Shown here piece after piece: positions 1 through 8,244 of a stretch of DNA of 64,000 bases (position 1 is its first letter; every line of letters starts with the position of its first letter). Made by a program: the position numbers and the translations under genes. This DNA comes from JBBRMW01 sp965246845 (GTDB lineage Bacteria > Chloroflexota > Anaerolineae > Aggregatilineales > UBA2796): positions 1 through 64,000 of the forward strand of contig CBDFFR010000008.1 of the NCBI GenBank assembly GCA_965246845.1. The letters run 5' to 3'. The notes beneath the pieces are model-generated. The model was not told the DNA's origin. It was given only the letters and a program-made list of their open reading frames with translations, and did no database searches.

Positions 1-110
1 CAGACAGTGGAATTTTCTGGATGACGTCGGGTGCGGCGGTCAACGGCGGCTCCGGTGCAGCGGATCAGAGTGTAGCGAATTCATGTTAAGAACCCTCCGG
101 GCTGTACGAA

Positions 111-413
111 TCAAAAGTACACGTTCGTCATTATCAAAAATAGAACCGCAAGAAAGATGAGCGGCGAGAGGACGCAAATTCCGAATATCCCGCCGACGCA
201 ATAGATCGATATTATCGGGATCACGTCGACGATACCAGAACGCGCCAATTGATACACAAAAGCAGAAAACAACGGAGTGACGATGAATAGATACCCGCCG
301 CCATAGACGACCTACGCCGAAAACCCATAAAATCGCGTTTCGCCACATAAGTAGAGAATGGTCCAAAACACCGCACCGCCAATAAACGCGAGGAGGTTAC
401 GTCTTGTTCGCAT
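111..413 (-). pseudogene. Small membrane protein gene interrupted by an in-frame amber codon
   Basis: Read from the ATG at 411-413, one frame gives 33 codons starting MRTRRNLLAFIGG with a first hydrophobic helix. It then meets TAG at 312-314 and continues in the same frame for 67 codons that are strongly hydrophobic (for example PLFSAFVYQLA, then IFGICVLSPLIFLAVLFLIM) up to TGA at 111-113. The part after the stop has the composition of two or three more membrane helices. This suggests one small integral membrane protein of about 100 residues split by a nonsense mutation. A different frame over the same bases is open for 108 codons but is rich in Arg and His and does not look like a protein. 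I do not recognise the family. Alternatives are readthrough or two short peptides. Confidence 0.45.
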
Positions 414-577
414 GGTGTTGTGTCCTATATCAACTTAGACATCGACAGTTTACAAGATTTTTCATGCATGTCAGATCCATCACCCACGCTTAACATGCGT
501 ATCGTTCAGGTTGACCAGCCCGCACGCCGCGCCGCTCTGATACAATCGGGCGAAACAAACTACAGGAAAGGCTACGC

Positions 578-1438
578 ATGGCGCGCTGGACCAGCTTCGA
601 TCTCGTCTTCTTCGATTGTGATAGCACCCTCAGCGCGATAGAGGGGGTGGATGAACTCGCGCGGCTGAAAGGCAAGGAAGGCCGCGTTGGGCTGCTCACA
701 CAGAAGGCGATGGATGGCGTGCTGGATTTGGGCGATGTGTATGGCAAGCGGCTCAAGGCGATCCGCCCGACGCGCGGACAGCTCGCGACCATCGAGCAGA
801 TGTATTGGGAGCAGCTTGTGCCGGACGCACAGGAGACCGTCGCGGCGTTGCACCACCTCGGCAAGCAGGTCTTCATTATCTCCGGCGGGCTGGCTGCTCC
901 GGTGCGCGGCTTCGGGGAGAAACTCGGCGTCGCTGCCGATCATATCCGCGCGGTCGAACTCGAATTCAACGAACTTTCCGGCGAATGGTGGAAATATTAC
1001 GAACCCGGCGCGCAATCCGACCAAACCTATATGGATTTTGATCAGGGACCGCTCACCGTCTCGGCAGGCAAGCCGGAGATCATCGAACAGCTTGCGGGCG
1101 GCAAGTGGGGGCGGCGCATGATGATCGGTGATGGCGCGAGCGACCTCAAGACCAAAGACAGCGTGGACCTTTTCATCGGCTTTGGCGGCGTGGTCCAGCG
1201 TGAAAAGGTAGAAGCCGGGTCCGAGATATTCATCTACGCGAACAGCCTTGCGCCCGTGCTGATCCTCGCGGCGGGACCGGATGGCCGCGAGCGGTTGCGC
1301 GGGACGCAGTGGGAGGCAGTCTATGAGCGCGGCCTCGCGATGTGCGGGCAGCCCGCTTATGTGGGCTTCAAAAATGCTGCGTTGCGCACCGCGTTCGATG
1401 AAGGTTTCGGCGTGCAGGCCGCCACCGGGCGCTTGTAG
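578..1438 (+). CDS. HAD-superfamily phosphatase, phosphoserine-phosphatase-like (HAD-IB)
   Basis: A cytosolic Mg-dependent phosphomonoesterase of the haloacid dehalogenase superfamily, most like SerB-type enzymes. Motif I is FFDCDSTLS with nucleophile Asp13 and acid/base Asp15. Motif II is IISGG with Ser102, a candidate motif III Lys is K165 (SAGKPEI), and motif IV is IGDGASDL with Asp185 and Asp189. The four-helix cap expected between motifs I and II of type C1 caps fits residues 20-95. The length (286 aa) is longer than a classical SerB (about 210-230) because of a C-terminal extension of about 70 residues. The start has an AGGAAAGG ribosome site upstream. The membrane-protein gene follows after 6 bp. 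The substrate is not proven; serine biosynthesis is one possibility. Confidence 0.8.
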   Translation: MARWTSFDLVFFDCDSTLSAIEGVDELARLKGKEGRVGLLTQKAMDGVLDLGDVYGKRLKAIRPTRGQLATIEQMYWEQLVPDAQETVAALHHLGKQVFIISGGLAAPVRGFGEKLGVAADHIRAVELEFNELSGEWWKYYEPGAQSDQTYMDFDQGPLTVSAGKPEIIEQLAGGKWGRRMMIGDGASDLKTKDSVDLFIGFGGVVQREKVEAGSEIFIYANSLAPVLILAAGPDGRERLRGTQWEAVYERGLAMCGQPAYVGFKNAALRTAFDEGFGVQAATGRL

Positions 1439-1444
1439 CCCGCG

Positions 1445-3019
1445 ATGCAAAAGGTACTCAATCGGTCGGTCTCGGTTCGCTGGTGGGTGCTGCTGTGCGT
1501 CGTCGCGGCGGGACTCGGTTTGATAATTGCTGTCACGTACATCGACCGTTTCCCGCTCCTGGATACGCTCGACGAACTGCATAACTGGGTCGTGCAATGG
1601 ACCTATGCGCGGACCGGGCTGCTCGGTGATTGGTTTTACCGCCAGATGATCCCGCTCCCCCAGCCGATTTACGACAGCTTCCATATCCCGGCGGCGCTCA
1701 TGCTGCGCGTGATCGGGGATACATTCTGGCACGCGCGGCTGACACGGCTACTGCTCTCGCTGATCGCGCTGCCGTTCATCTACCGCAGCGGCGTCATGCT
1801 CTATGGCAAACGGACCGCGCTCATGGCCTGCGCTATCTCCGTCTTCTTTCTGATCCCGACCAATTTTGTTCGTCCCGATTACGGCGTCGGGATCATGCTC
1901 TCTATCGGCTTCTATGTGTACCTGCTCGCGGAGAAGCACGACCGCCCGGTATTGCACTACCTGACCGGGTTGCTGATTGGCCTCGGTGGGGAAGGCCACC
2001 CGCTCGCCTACCGTTTCGGTGTGGCGTTCGGCCTGATTTATCTCGCGCGCTGGGTGAACGAAATGCGCCGCAGCAAGCGTGTTTTCATCGACGGGCGCAC
2101 GCTCGCGCTCGGCTTCGGCGGCGCGACGGCGATCCTCATTTACCTGCTCGTTCACATCATCCCCGGCTGGGAACAGGGGACGCACTTCGCGACCAGCTAC
2201 GCGCCTGCCGCACGCACACTTGGCGAACAGCTACAGGCCGCCATCGATATTATCATTCGGCAGGTCGAAGTCTGGGTCGAATCGAACCCGATAGAGTTTT
2301 TGCTGTTCGTCCCCGGCCTGATTTTCGCAATCTTGCGCTGGCAGAAGGGCGACCGCCTGATTGTGTTCATCCTCGCAGTGAGCGAAATCCTGATGCTCGT
2401 CACGTATGGTTACTATCGCGCATTCTATCAGGTCCACTTTCTACCGCTTTTCGCGCTGCTGATGGGCAAGGTCCTCGCGGATGGATTCGATAACGAGGCG
2501 CAACCACGCGCAGCGAATGGCGGTCCGCTGCACCAATTCGTGCTTGCGAGCGTGGTCCTCGCGATTTGCGCGGGGGCGCTCTTCTTGCGTGCGAGTAGCG
2601 CGGCGGACCCTGAGCGCGACGAATACGAGGCAATTGGGCGGCAGCTCGCCGTGACGCTGCCGCCAGACCTGAAAGTCGTTGGAAACGAAGATTACTTCGT
2701 GGCGTGGCGCAACCCGAATTACTACGGAATCAGCACAACCGCCACGCCCTCGTGGTTCCTCGTGACCTTGCAGGATTACCCACTCTGGGTCGCGACCGCG
2801 CCGGATGCGTTCATCATTACGCCTGAACTCGACATCCCGAAATATGTTCCGCTGGGTAGCATCTACAGCTATATGCAGGAGCAAGGCTTCACTCACGCGC
2901 GCTGCTACACCGCGACGGGATTAATCCACGCGCACCTCTATTTGCGCACGCTGCCCGCAGGTTGGGAGCCGCAGTACGGTTGTAACGAGAGCATCGAGGC
3001 GACAGCGCCGCACCGTTAA
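1445..3019 (+). CDS. Multi-pass membrane protein resembling GT39/PMT-type glycosyltransferases
   Basis: A 524-residue polytopic membrane protein with about ten hydrophobic helices. The first is residues 15-35, followed by a periplasmic loop with acidic residues (LDTLDELHNW) where GT-C enzymes carry catalytic Asp/Glu. A C-terminal soluble domain of about 130 residues follows the last helix. This layout fits the dolichyl-phosphate-mannose mannosyltransferase-like (PMT_2) group that moves sugars from polyprenyl-phosphate carriers onto lipids or proteins. The assignment rests on topology and the loop acids; no exact family signature is visible. It follows the HAD gene after 6 bp, so the two are probably co-transcribed. 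Its TAA stop overlaps the stop of the convergent gene, both lying inside the TTAA at 3016-3019. Confidence 0.6.
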   Translation: MQKVLNRSVSVRWWVLLCVVAAGLGLIIAVTYIDRFPLLDTLDELHNWVVQWTYARTGLLGDWFYRQMIPLPQPIYDSFHIPAALMLRVIGDTFWHARLTRLLLSLIALPFIYRSGVMLYGKRTALMACAISVFFLIPTNFVRPDYGVGIMLSIGFYVYLLAEKHDRPVLHYLTGLLIGLGGEGHPLAYRFGVAFGLIYLARWVNEMRRSKRVFIDGRTLALGFGGATAILIYLLVHIIPGWEQGTHFATSYAPAARTLGEQLQAAIDIIIRQVEVWVESNPIEFLLFVPGLIFAILRWQKGDRLIVFILAVSEILMLVTYGYYRAFYQVHFLPLFALLMGKVLADGFDNEAQPRAANGGPLHQFVLASVVLAICAGALFLRASSAADPERDEYEAIGRQLAVTLPPDLKVVGNEDYFVAWRNPNYYGISTTATPSWFLVTLQDYPLWVATAPDAFIITPELDIPKYVPLGSIYSYMQEQGFTHARCYTATGLIHAHLYLRTLPAGWEPQYGCNESIEATAPHR

Positions 3020-4086
3020 AGGCTCTTGAAATATTCCGGCAGGTGCGTCATATCCGGCAGGACCGTTTCCGCGCCCGCGCCTATCAACTTCTTGTGGCGT
3101 TCGGCCTTCGCCGCCTCGCCCTGTACTCCCGTCAGGACGCCGACCGCACGGCAGCCCGCCGCCTTTGCCATCTGCATATCGCCCGGCGCATCTCCGACGA
3201 CCGCGACGTTTGGGCGCGCGACTTTCAACAAATCGGGAGCAAGCAGATCACGCGCCGACGCGCCGGGATACAGCGCGTAGAGTAGCGAAAACGGATGCGG
3301 CTTCGCAAGTCCGGTTGCGCTGGTTTCATGCTGCGCGGCGATCACTGTATCATATGTACCAAGCCGCCCGACGTCGAAATAGCGCAGCAAATCGAGGCCG
3401 TCCAGCGCGTCATGCAGTTCGTCAAGCGGGCGACCTGTCGCCGCGCCAAGCATGATGTTCATATCGCGCAAGGCTTGTAACGTCCGGTGAATAGCTTCGA
3501 CCGGGAGCGCAATCCCGTCGCGGAGTGGTTCGCCACCATGTTCACGCAATGCTTCACCATGATAGAACCTTTGGAAGCAACTCTGTAGATAGCGCCAGAA
3601 CGCGCCTTCCGGCTCCATCAGGCCAGATGTACTGATACCGAGTGCCAGTGCTGCCCAACTTCCCGCGAACTCGACCAGAGGCAAGCCTTCGAGCGGCGTC
3701 TGCGCGAGCAGGTCATACCCGGCGCGCGGCCACTCCGGGAGGAAAGCGGCAGCCTGTGCCTGCGCCCGCAGGGTCTCGACCATCTCCTGCGGCGTGTTTG
3801 CGCTGTATACCCGCGCGCCGGGCAGCGCCGCCAGCCACGCGCAGACGAGGACGAACGTAATATCCCAATTGGAGTTGACCGCGCGGCCTTTGAGCGCATA
3901 AATCAGATCATCCGGGATAACAACCAAGCGCGCATCGGCGTCAAGCGCAGCGTTCGGGAAAGCGTCCGGCAGCGCGAGCGTTTGCGTCACGAATTCCCAC
4001 AAGGTCAGCCGCGCGCACGCCCAATATTTCTCTTCGGTGGTGATCACGCCGTCCATATCGAAGATGACGGTATCGATCCGCGTCAA
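3016..4086 (-). CDS. HAD-superfamily hydrolase, phosphoglycolate-phosphatase-like
   Basis: Motif I is VIFDMDGVITTE with Asp10 and Asp12, a Thr motif II is likely in GAATGRP, motif III is the Lys in GLAKPHPFS, and motif IV is VVGDAPGDM near residue 300. The enzyme is thus a complete HAD phosphatase. At 356 residues it is longer than Gph (about 220-250); an unusually large cap lies between motif I and motif II. It is the last gene of hisD-kinase-HAD. Its TTG start overlaps the TGA of the kinase gene in TTGA, which implies translational coupling. The substrate is unknown. The coupling to hisD could suggest histidinol-phosphate, but the large cap and the kinase neighbour give no direct support. 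Confidence 0.75.
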   Translation of the reverse strand: MTRIDTVIFDMDGVITTEEKYWACARLTLWEFVTQTLALPDAFPNAALDADARLVVIPDDLIYALKGRAVNSNWDITFVLVCAWLAALPGARVYSANTPQEMVETLRAQAQAAAFLPEWPRAGYDLLAQTPLEGLPLVEFAGSWAALALGISTSGLMEPEGAFWRYLQSCFQRFYHGEALREHGGEPLRDGIALPVEAIHRTLQALRDMNIMLGAATGRPLDELHDALDGLDLLRYFDVGRLGTYDTVIAAQHETSATGLAKPHPFSLLYALYPGASARDLLAPDLLKVARPNVAVVGDAPGDMQMAKAAGCRAVGVLTGVQGEAAKAERHKKLIGAGAETVLPDMTHLPEYFKSL

Positions 4087-5306
4087 AGGTTCGCCTCGAT
4101 CTCGTCCAGCGTTTCATCCAGCAGCGATTTTTCGCTGCCTTCGCTCTCCGACCCCATGATCACCGACCACGCGAGGCCAAGCCACTTAATCGGTTCCGGG
4201 AAGCGCGTTTCGTCGGTCAGGTTCATTGTCAGGAAGGGGCAGCAGAAAAGCGCGGTTTTGAGGTAGGCGCGCCAGTTATCTTGTAGCCAACCGCGCCGCT
4301 TGAGTTCGACCATTATAGGAACGAGGACATTATTTACTTTTGAGTCGTAAAATATTTCGAGACGATGTACGGGCGGCATCTCGTTCATGGTGATCGTAAC
4401 TTCGCCAGGCTCTTCTCGAACTGATACAAGATCATCAGTGTAGTTAGTCGGATGATAGAGCCACGCCGCGAAGACGTTATGAAATAGAGGCTTTGCCAGA
4501 TCGAGGAAGGGACTGTGACGTCCTGCGAATGCCGGATCAAAATAGGTTAAAGGTGCATTTCCATACGCATCCGGGAAATAGAAAATGTTTCCATTGTGCG
4601 CGTCTCCATGTCCGATGATGCCCGGTCCGGGCTGCTCTGGACGAATAAGATTTTGTTGAGCAATTAACTCCTGTAAGCTGGAGTTGTAGCGTCGGCCATT
4701 GATTATCCATCGTGTATTGAGTGGTATTCTTGGCAAAGCATCTGCTGGAATGTAAAACTCGTGGACTCGTGCGCCCATAAGACGATGATAGAAAAGCTGG
4801 TGAACCGGGGCGCGGGCAGCGTCTTCGGCGGTCTGCCAATCGAGTGTCCTCTGATAAGTCCGAAACAACTTTTTATCTGAATCTTCTTGTTCCCAACCGA
4901 AGCCCAAATTATTTTCATCCTGACCTAAATCTAGTTGTCGTGCAAAATCAAAGAGCGATACGGCCTCAATTAATTCGTAAACCAAAAACTGCTTTCCATA
5001 CTCGATGCTTGTGAATGCCGGATGGATGATCGGATACCCGGCATCCGCGAGCAGCCTCGAATTGTAATATTCGTTGACGATGCTCCCCGGCTCGACATGC
5101 GTTTTAAAGAAGAACTTTTTTCCGTCGTCATCTGTCAGGTAGCCATTGAATGAATTGAGCGAAACGGCAGATGGTCGCAATTCCATCGCCGCAGCGTGCA
5201 ACTGTGGGAAGTTCTCGCGGACAAAGGCCAGTAGCAGTGCTTCCGCCCCGGCCTTGTCCGTCGTTTGCAGTTTCTGGATTTGTGCGAGCCGCGAGTCGTC
5301 GCTCAT
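4083..5306 (-). CDS. APH/choline-kinase-fold phosphotransferase
   Basis: A 407-residue protein with the protein-kinase-like fold of aminoglycoside and small-molecule kinases. A nucleotide-binding Lys is likely in FFFKTH (Lys68). The catalytic loop is IGHGDAHNGN with His233, Asp235 and Asn240, and the metal-binding Asp is in TYFDPAF (Asp257). It would phosphorylate a small hydroxylated metabolite or antibiotic in the cytosol. The ATG overlaps the hisD stop in ATGA, and its stop overlaps the TTG of the HAD gene, so all three form one tightly coupled operon. The middle of the gene (about 4290-5000) is visibly more AT-rich than hisD, which hints at separate ancestry. It could be a sugar, homoserine or aminoglycoside kinase; the sequence alone does not decide. 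Confidence 0.65.
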   Translation of the reverse strand: MSDDSRLAQIQKLQTTDKAGAEALLLAFVRENFPQLHAAAMELRPSAVSLNSFNGYLTDDDGKKFFFKTHVEPGSIVNEYYNSRLLADAGYPIIHPAFTSIEYGKQFLVYELIEAVSLFDFARQLDLGQDENNLGFGWEQEDSDKKLFRTYQRTLDWQTAEDAARAPVHQLFYHRLMGARVHEFYIPADALPRIPLNTRWIINGRRYNSSLQELIAQQNLIRPEQPGPGIIGHGDAHNGNIFYFPDAYGNAPLTYFDPAFAGRHSPFLDLAKPLFHNVFAAWLYHPTNYTDDLVSVREEPGEVTITMNEMPPVHRLEIFYDSKVNNVLVPIMVELKRRGWLQDNWRAYLKTALFCCPFLTMNLTDETRFPEPIKWLGLAWSVIMGSESEGSEKSLLDETLDEIEANL

Positions 5307-6616
5307 TTGAAGCCGAGCAGTTCATCGCGCTTGCGGATCGACATCGCGTGCGCGGGGAAACCCTCGTAATCGGCAAGGGTTGCTGTCTCCTTGCGCAGCG
5401 AGTCGTACCCTTCGCGGCTCATGTACCCCACGCCCGACCGTTTGAGGAAATCCCACACGCTCACCGAAGAGAACGAGCGCCCGAAGCCGCCCGTCGGCAG
5501 GATCGCGTTGAGGCCGAGCGTGTAGTTACTGGTCGGGATCGGCGTATACGAGCCAAGCAGGATTTCGCCCGCGTTCTTGATTTTGCCAAGCGTGCTGAAC
5601 GGGTCGGCGGTCAGGATTTCGAGGTGTTCCGGCGCGTAGTCATTGATGAACTGGAGCGCGTCTTCGTGCGTATCCGTGAGCAGAATACCGCCATAATTCG
5701 CGAGGACATTCTCGACGAACCTGCGCCGCCATTCCGGGAGTTCCGCGATGTAGCCGGGCAGCATGTCGAGCGCCTTCTGCGCGAGCGCGCGATCATGTGT
5801 GACGAGCAGCGCGGCAGATTCTGGCCCGTGTTCGGCCTCGACCAGCAGATCGAGCGCGGCGAGACGCGGGTCGGCGTTCTCATCGCAGAGGATGATCGAC
5901 TCGCTCGGTCCGGCGGGCAGGCCGACATCAAGCGTCCCATAGAGCAGCCGCTTCGCTGCCGAAACGTAGCTGCTGCCCGGTCCTACGACTTTTGCGACTT
6001 TCGGCAGCGTTTCCGTCCCGAAGGCAAGCCCGGCGATGGCCTGCATCCCGCCAACTGCATAGACATCCTTCACCCCCGCGATTTCCGCCGCGACGAGCGA
6101 GGCAGCGTCCGCTTTGCCCTGCGCATTGGGCGGCGTCACGACGACGAGCGGCGTCACGCCCGCGACGGTGGCCGGGATGCTCAACATCAGCATCACCGAC
6201 GGGAAAGACCCCTTGCCGCGAGGCACATACAGACCCGCGCTCGCGACGGGCGTAATCTTCTCGCCCGCCATGATGCCGGGGCGCACTTCCATGAACCACA
6301 TCGGCTCCGGCATCTGCTCCGTGTGGAAGCGGCGAATATTCGCGTGCGCGTGTTCGATGGCGGCGATGACTTCCGCGCCAACCTCGCCGCGCGCGCGGGC
6401 GAAGTCTTCCGGCGTAGCTTTGAGTTGCGCGGCGGTGTATTCCGGTGCGTCGAACTGGCGCGTGTAATCGACCAGCGCGGCGTCGCCTTCGTTGCGGACG
6501 CGCTCGATCACACCCTGCGCGAGGGGCAGCAGGGTTGAAATATCCTGTTCGGAGCGGCGCATCAGCGTGGCGAGGTCCGAAGCGGAGAGGCTGGAAAGTT
6601 CGCGGAATTGAATCAA
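5303..6616 (-). CDS. hisD: Histidinol dehydrogenase
   Basis: Catalyses the two NAD-dependent oxidations of L-histidinol to L-histidine, the last step of histidine synthesis, in the cytosol. The whole HisD length is present. Recognisable blocks are the GPGSSYVSAAKRLL segment, PAGPSESIILCDE, the zinc-site region EAEHGPES, the catalytic stretch DYAPEHLE and the C-terminal PTGGFGRSFSSVS. I place the start at a TTG at 6614-6616, giving MIQFRELSS and about 437 residues, the normal HisD length. An upstream in-frame start (ATG at 6673) would add about 19 residues unlike HisD. No other his genes are nearby, so hisD is separated from the rest of the pathway. It leads an overlapping operon with a kinase and a HAD gene. 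Confidence 0.93.
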   Translation of the reverse strand: MIQFRELSSLSASDLATLMRRSEQDISTLLPLAQGVIERVRNEGDAALVDYTRQFDAPEYTAAQLKATPEDFARARGEVGAEVIAAIEHAHANIRRFHTEQMPEPMWFMEVRPGIMAGEKITPVASAGLYVPRGKGSFPSVMLMLSIPATVAGVTPLVVVTPPNAQGKADAASLVAAEIAGVKDVYAVGGMQAIAGLAFGTETLPKVAKVVGPGSSYVSAAKRLLYGTLDVGLPAGPSESIILCDENADPRLAALDLLVEAEHGPESAALLVTHDRALAQKALDMLPGYIAELPEWRRRFVENVLANYGGILLTDTHEDALQFINDYAPEHLEILTADPFSTLGKIKNAGEILLGSYTPIPTSNYTLGLNAILPTGGFGRSFSSVSVWDFLKRSGVGYMSREGYDSLRKETATLADYEGFPAHAMSIRKRDELLGFK

Positions 6617-6670
6617 GGTGAGGTTCCGATGATTGAACAAAAGCGGGCTGATGATTGTACAGCGCAAACA

Positions 6671-6735
6671 CATCAAAACGGCATCACGGGCGGACCTGCG
6701 TGTCCGCCCACGCTTTTGATTTTGATGCGTTTACC
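6671..6735. repeat. REP-type palindrome with longer outer arms
   Basis: The core 6688-6709 is a perfect GGGCGGAC-CTGCGT-GTCCGCCC hairpin of the same family as the arrays at 31-35 kb. It is embedded in a longer unit. GCATCA at 6681-6686 is matched by TGATGC at 6725-6730, and the right flank (ACGCTTTTGATTTTGATGCG) recurs at about 22504-22523. No GTAG or GTAC abuts this copy. It lies between the divergent hisD and metallopeptidase-like genes. Confidence 0.75.
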
Positions 6736-6816
6736 TTGTCAATTGTAGCAGCCGCGCGCGGGGTCGCGAAAGATCAGGTACACTGGTTCGCACATCGGTT
6801 TTTCGGAAGGTGAACC

Positions 6817-7551
6817 ATGCCTGGCCTCGTCATTCCCCCGCTTGCTATGTCACATCAATCGGCAGTCGCCACCCTGATCGCGTCCTACGGCATCAATCTT
6901 GTCGAATCGGACCCAAAGGGCAACGCGCGCCCGCTCAAGGACCCAGAACTGAGCATCCTGCTCGATACGCTTCAAAAACTCGGACCGGAATGGTATGGCA
7001 AGTTCAAAACCAAACCGATCAACTTCTGGATCGATAAAAATCCGGGTGGCGGCGGCTATAATAACGGCTGGATTCGGATCGGCGAGCCGGGTGACGACCC
7101 TTCGATTTTGTACCGTATCCTGCTGCACGAAGGTACGCACGCCTCGAACGAGTATCGCGGCTGGATTTATGAGAACGAGTGGTGTCAGCGTCCCGGTCTG
7201 GATTGGCGCAAAACCGGCAACGACTGGAACCACCCGCGCATTCAAAACAATCCGGGAATGGCCGTCAAGGGCGAATGGGACAGCCTGCCGACGGATACGC
7301 GCGACGTGAGCATCCATCCCGCGGAAGACCTCGCGGAGACGGTGCGCTATTACGTCCACAGCGTCAAAGCCGAACGCTCCTACCTATGGCCGCTCGATCA
7401 GAACAAGCCGGGCGTGTTCCTGTGGGATACCTCACCCGCGCGCCATGTTTTTATCCGCGATGTGTTCCTCAAACTGGCGCCGGATCATGCGTGGTACAAA
7501 CTGCTGCATCGGTCGCTTGAGCGCGACGCGAAGGCGCGATTGGGGATTTGA
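6817..7551 (+). CDS. Putative HEGTH-motif metallopeptidase-like protein
   Basis: I do not recognise a named family. The 244-residue protein contains ILLHEGTHASNEY (His104, Glu105, His108), the HExxH zinc signature of gluzincin/metzincin peptidases. About 60 residues later comes IHPAEDLAE (Glu170, Glu174), which could supply the third zinc ligand of a gluzincin. The N-terminal part has Gly-rich GGGGYNNGW before a predicted beta-strand IRIGEP, as in an edge strand next to the active helix. There is no signal peptide or membrane helix, so it is probably cytosolic or secreted by an unknown route. It stands alone, divergent from hisD and convergent with the next gene (16 bp gap). The peptidase role is an inference from the motif. 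Confidence 0.55.
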   Translation: MPGLVIPPLAMSHQSAVATLIASYGINLVESDPKGNARPLKDPELSILLDTLQKLGPEWYGKFKTKPINFWIDKNPGGGGYNNGWIRIGEPGDDPSILYRILLHEGTHASNEYRGWIYENEWCQRPGLDWRKTGNDWNHPRIQNNPGMAVKGEWDSLPTDTRDVSIHPAEDLAETVRYYVHSVKAERSYLWPLDQNKPGVFLWDTSPARHVFIRDVFLKLAPDHAWYKLLHRSLERDAKARLGI

Positions 7552-7567
7552 CCGGATCGGGTATGCA

Positions 7568-8200
7568 CTAAATATCGCGCCCGGCAGCAGAGGGCAGCGC
7601 GTCGGTCATGCGCAGCGCCGGGAGCTGTTCCCACCCGACCGGAAGCTGCTGGATCAATTCGTCTATTTTCCAGCGGCGTGTCGCCGGGTCGCAGCGCATT
7701 TTATAGACCATCGCACCGCTGCCGAGGTCCTGCGTGTGCAGGCGCTGGCGCGTCCAGTAATCATAGGTCGCCATGCGCCGTTCGCTCTGGCGGTCGATGA
7801 TCAGGCAGGTGAGACCGTCATCGGAGAAGCGCCGGACCGTGATGTGGTGGTGTGCGCGCAGCACGCCGACGAAACGCGCGCGCCCGCGCCGGGTGCTGTT
7901 GAGCAGGACGCGCTCCATCTCCGTGAGCATCGAGCCGGAGAGGTAATCGCGTACCTGCCGGCTGGACGAGTTGTAATTCAGGAACCCGGATTCGCCGAGC
8001 CAGCTATGCGCGGCCAGATAATCAGCCATGACGCGCTGCACGGTGCTTTCAGAAGCCATCCATTCCGCCTTGTCCGCTACGCCGGGGTGTAGCCGTTGGA
8101 GCGGTTCGTTCCAGGGCTGCGTGGGGACACGTCGCCATGTACGCACGGCATAAGCGACCACCGCGACAACCACAATCAACGCAATGAACCATTCGCCCAC
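7568..8200 (-). CDS. Membrane-anchored protein of unknown function (possible NTF2-like domain)
   Basis: A 210-residue protein with one N-terminal membrane helix (about residues 4-18, IALIVVVAVVAYAV) followed by a basic stretch and a soluble domain of about 180 residues. The soluble part alternates helices and strands and ends with a region (MVYKMRCDPATRRWKIDEL) typical of the last strands of NTF2-like or Tim44-like domains. This is a structural guess. No catalytic signature is visible. It lies upstream of the SDR genes on the same strand with a 44-bp gap, so weak co-expression is possible. Function unknown. Confidence 0.6.
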   Translation of the reverse strand: MGEWFIALIVVVAVVAYAVRTWRRVPTQPWNEPLQRLHPGVADKAEWMASESTVQRVMADYLAAHSWLGESGFLNYNSSSRQVRDYLSGSMLTEMERVLLNSTRRGRARFVGVLRAHHHITVRRFSDDGLTCLIIDRQSERRMATYDYWTRQRLHTQDLGSGAMVYKMRCDPATRRWKIDELIQQLPVGWEQLPALRMTDALPSAAGRDI

Positions 8201-8244
8201 TGGAATTTAAACCCCGGTTACTATGAGGATGCGCCTATTGTAGC

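Noticed and set aside
572..1732. 386-codon minus-strand frame opposite the first HAD gene
   Set aside because: The plus strand carries complete HAD motifs with a ribosome site; the minus frame is antisense noise of GC-rich DNA.
5171..6538. 455-codon plus-strand frame opposite hisD
   Set aside because: Antisense shadow of hisD and the kinase gene; Arg/Ala-rich and without motifs.
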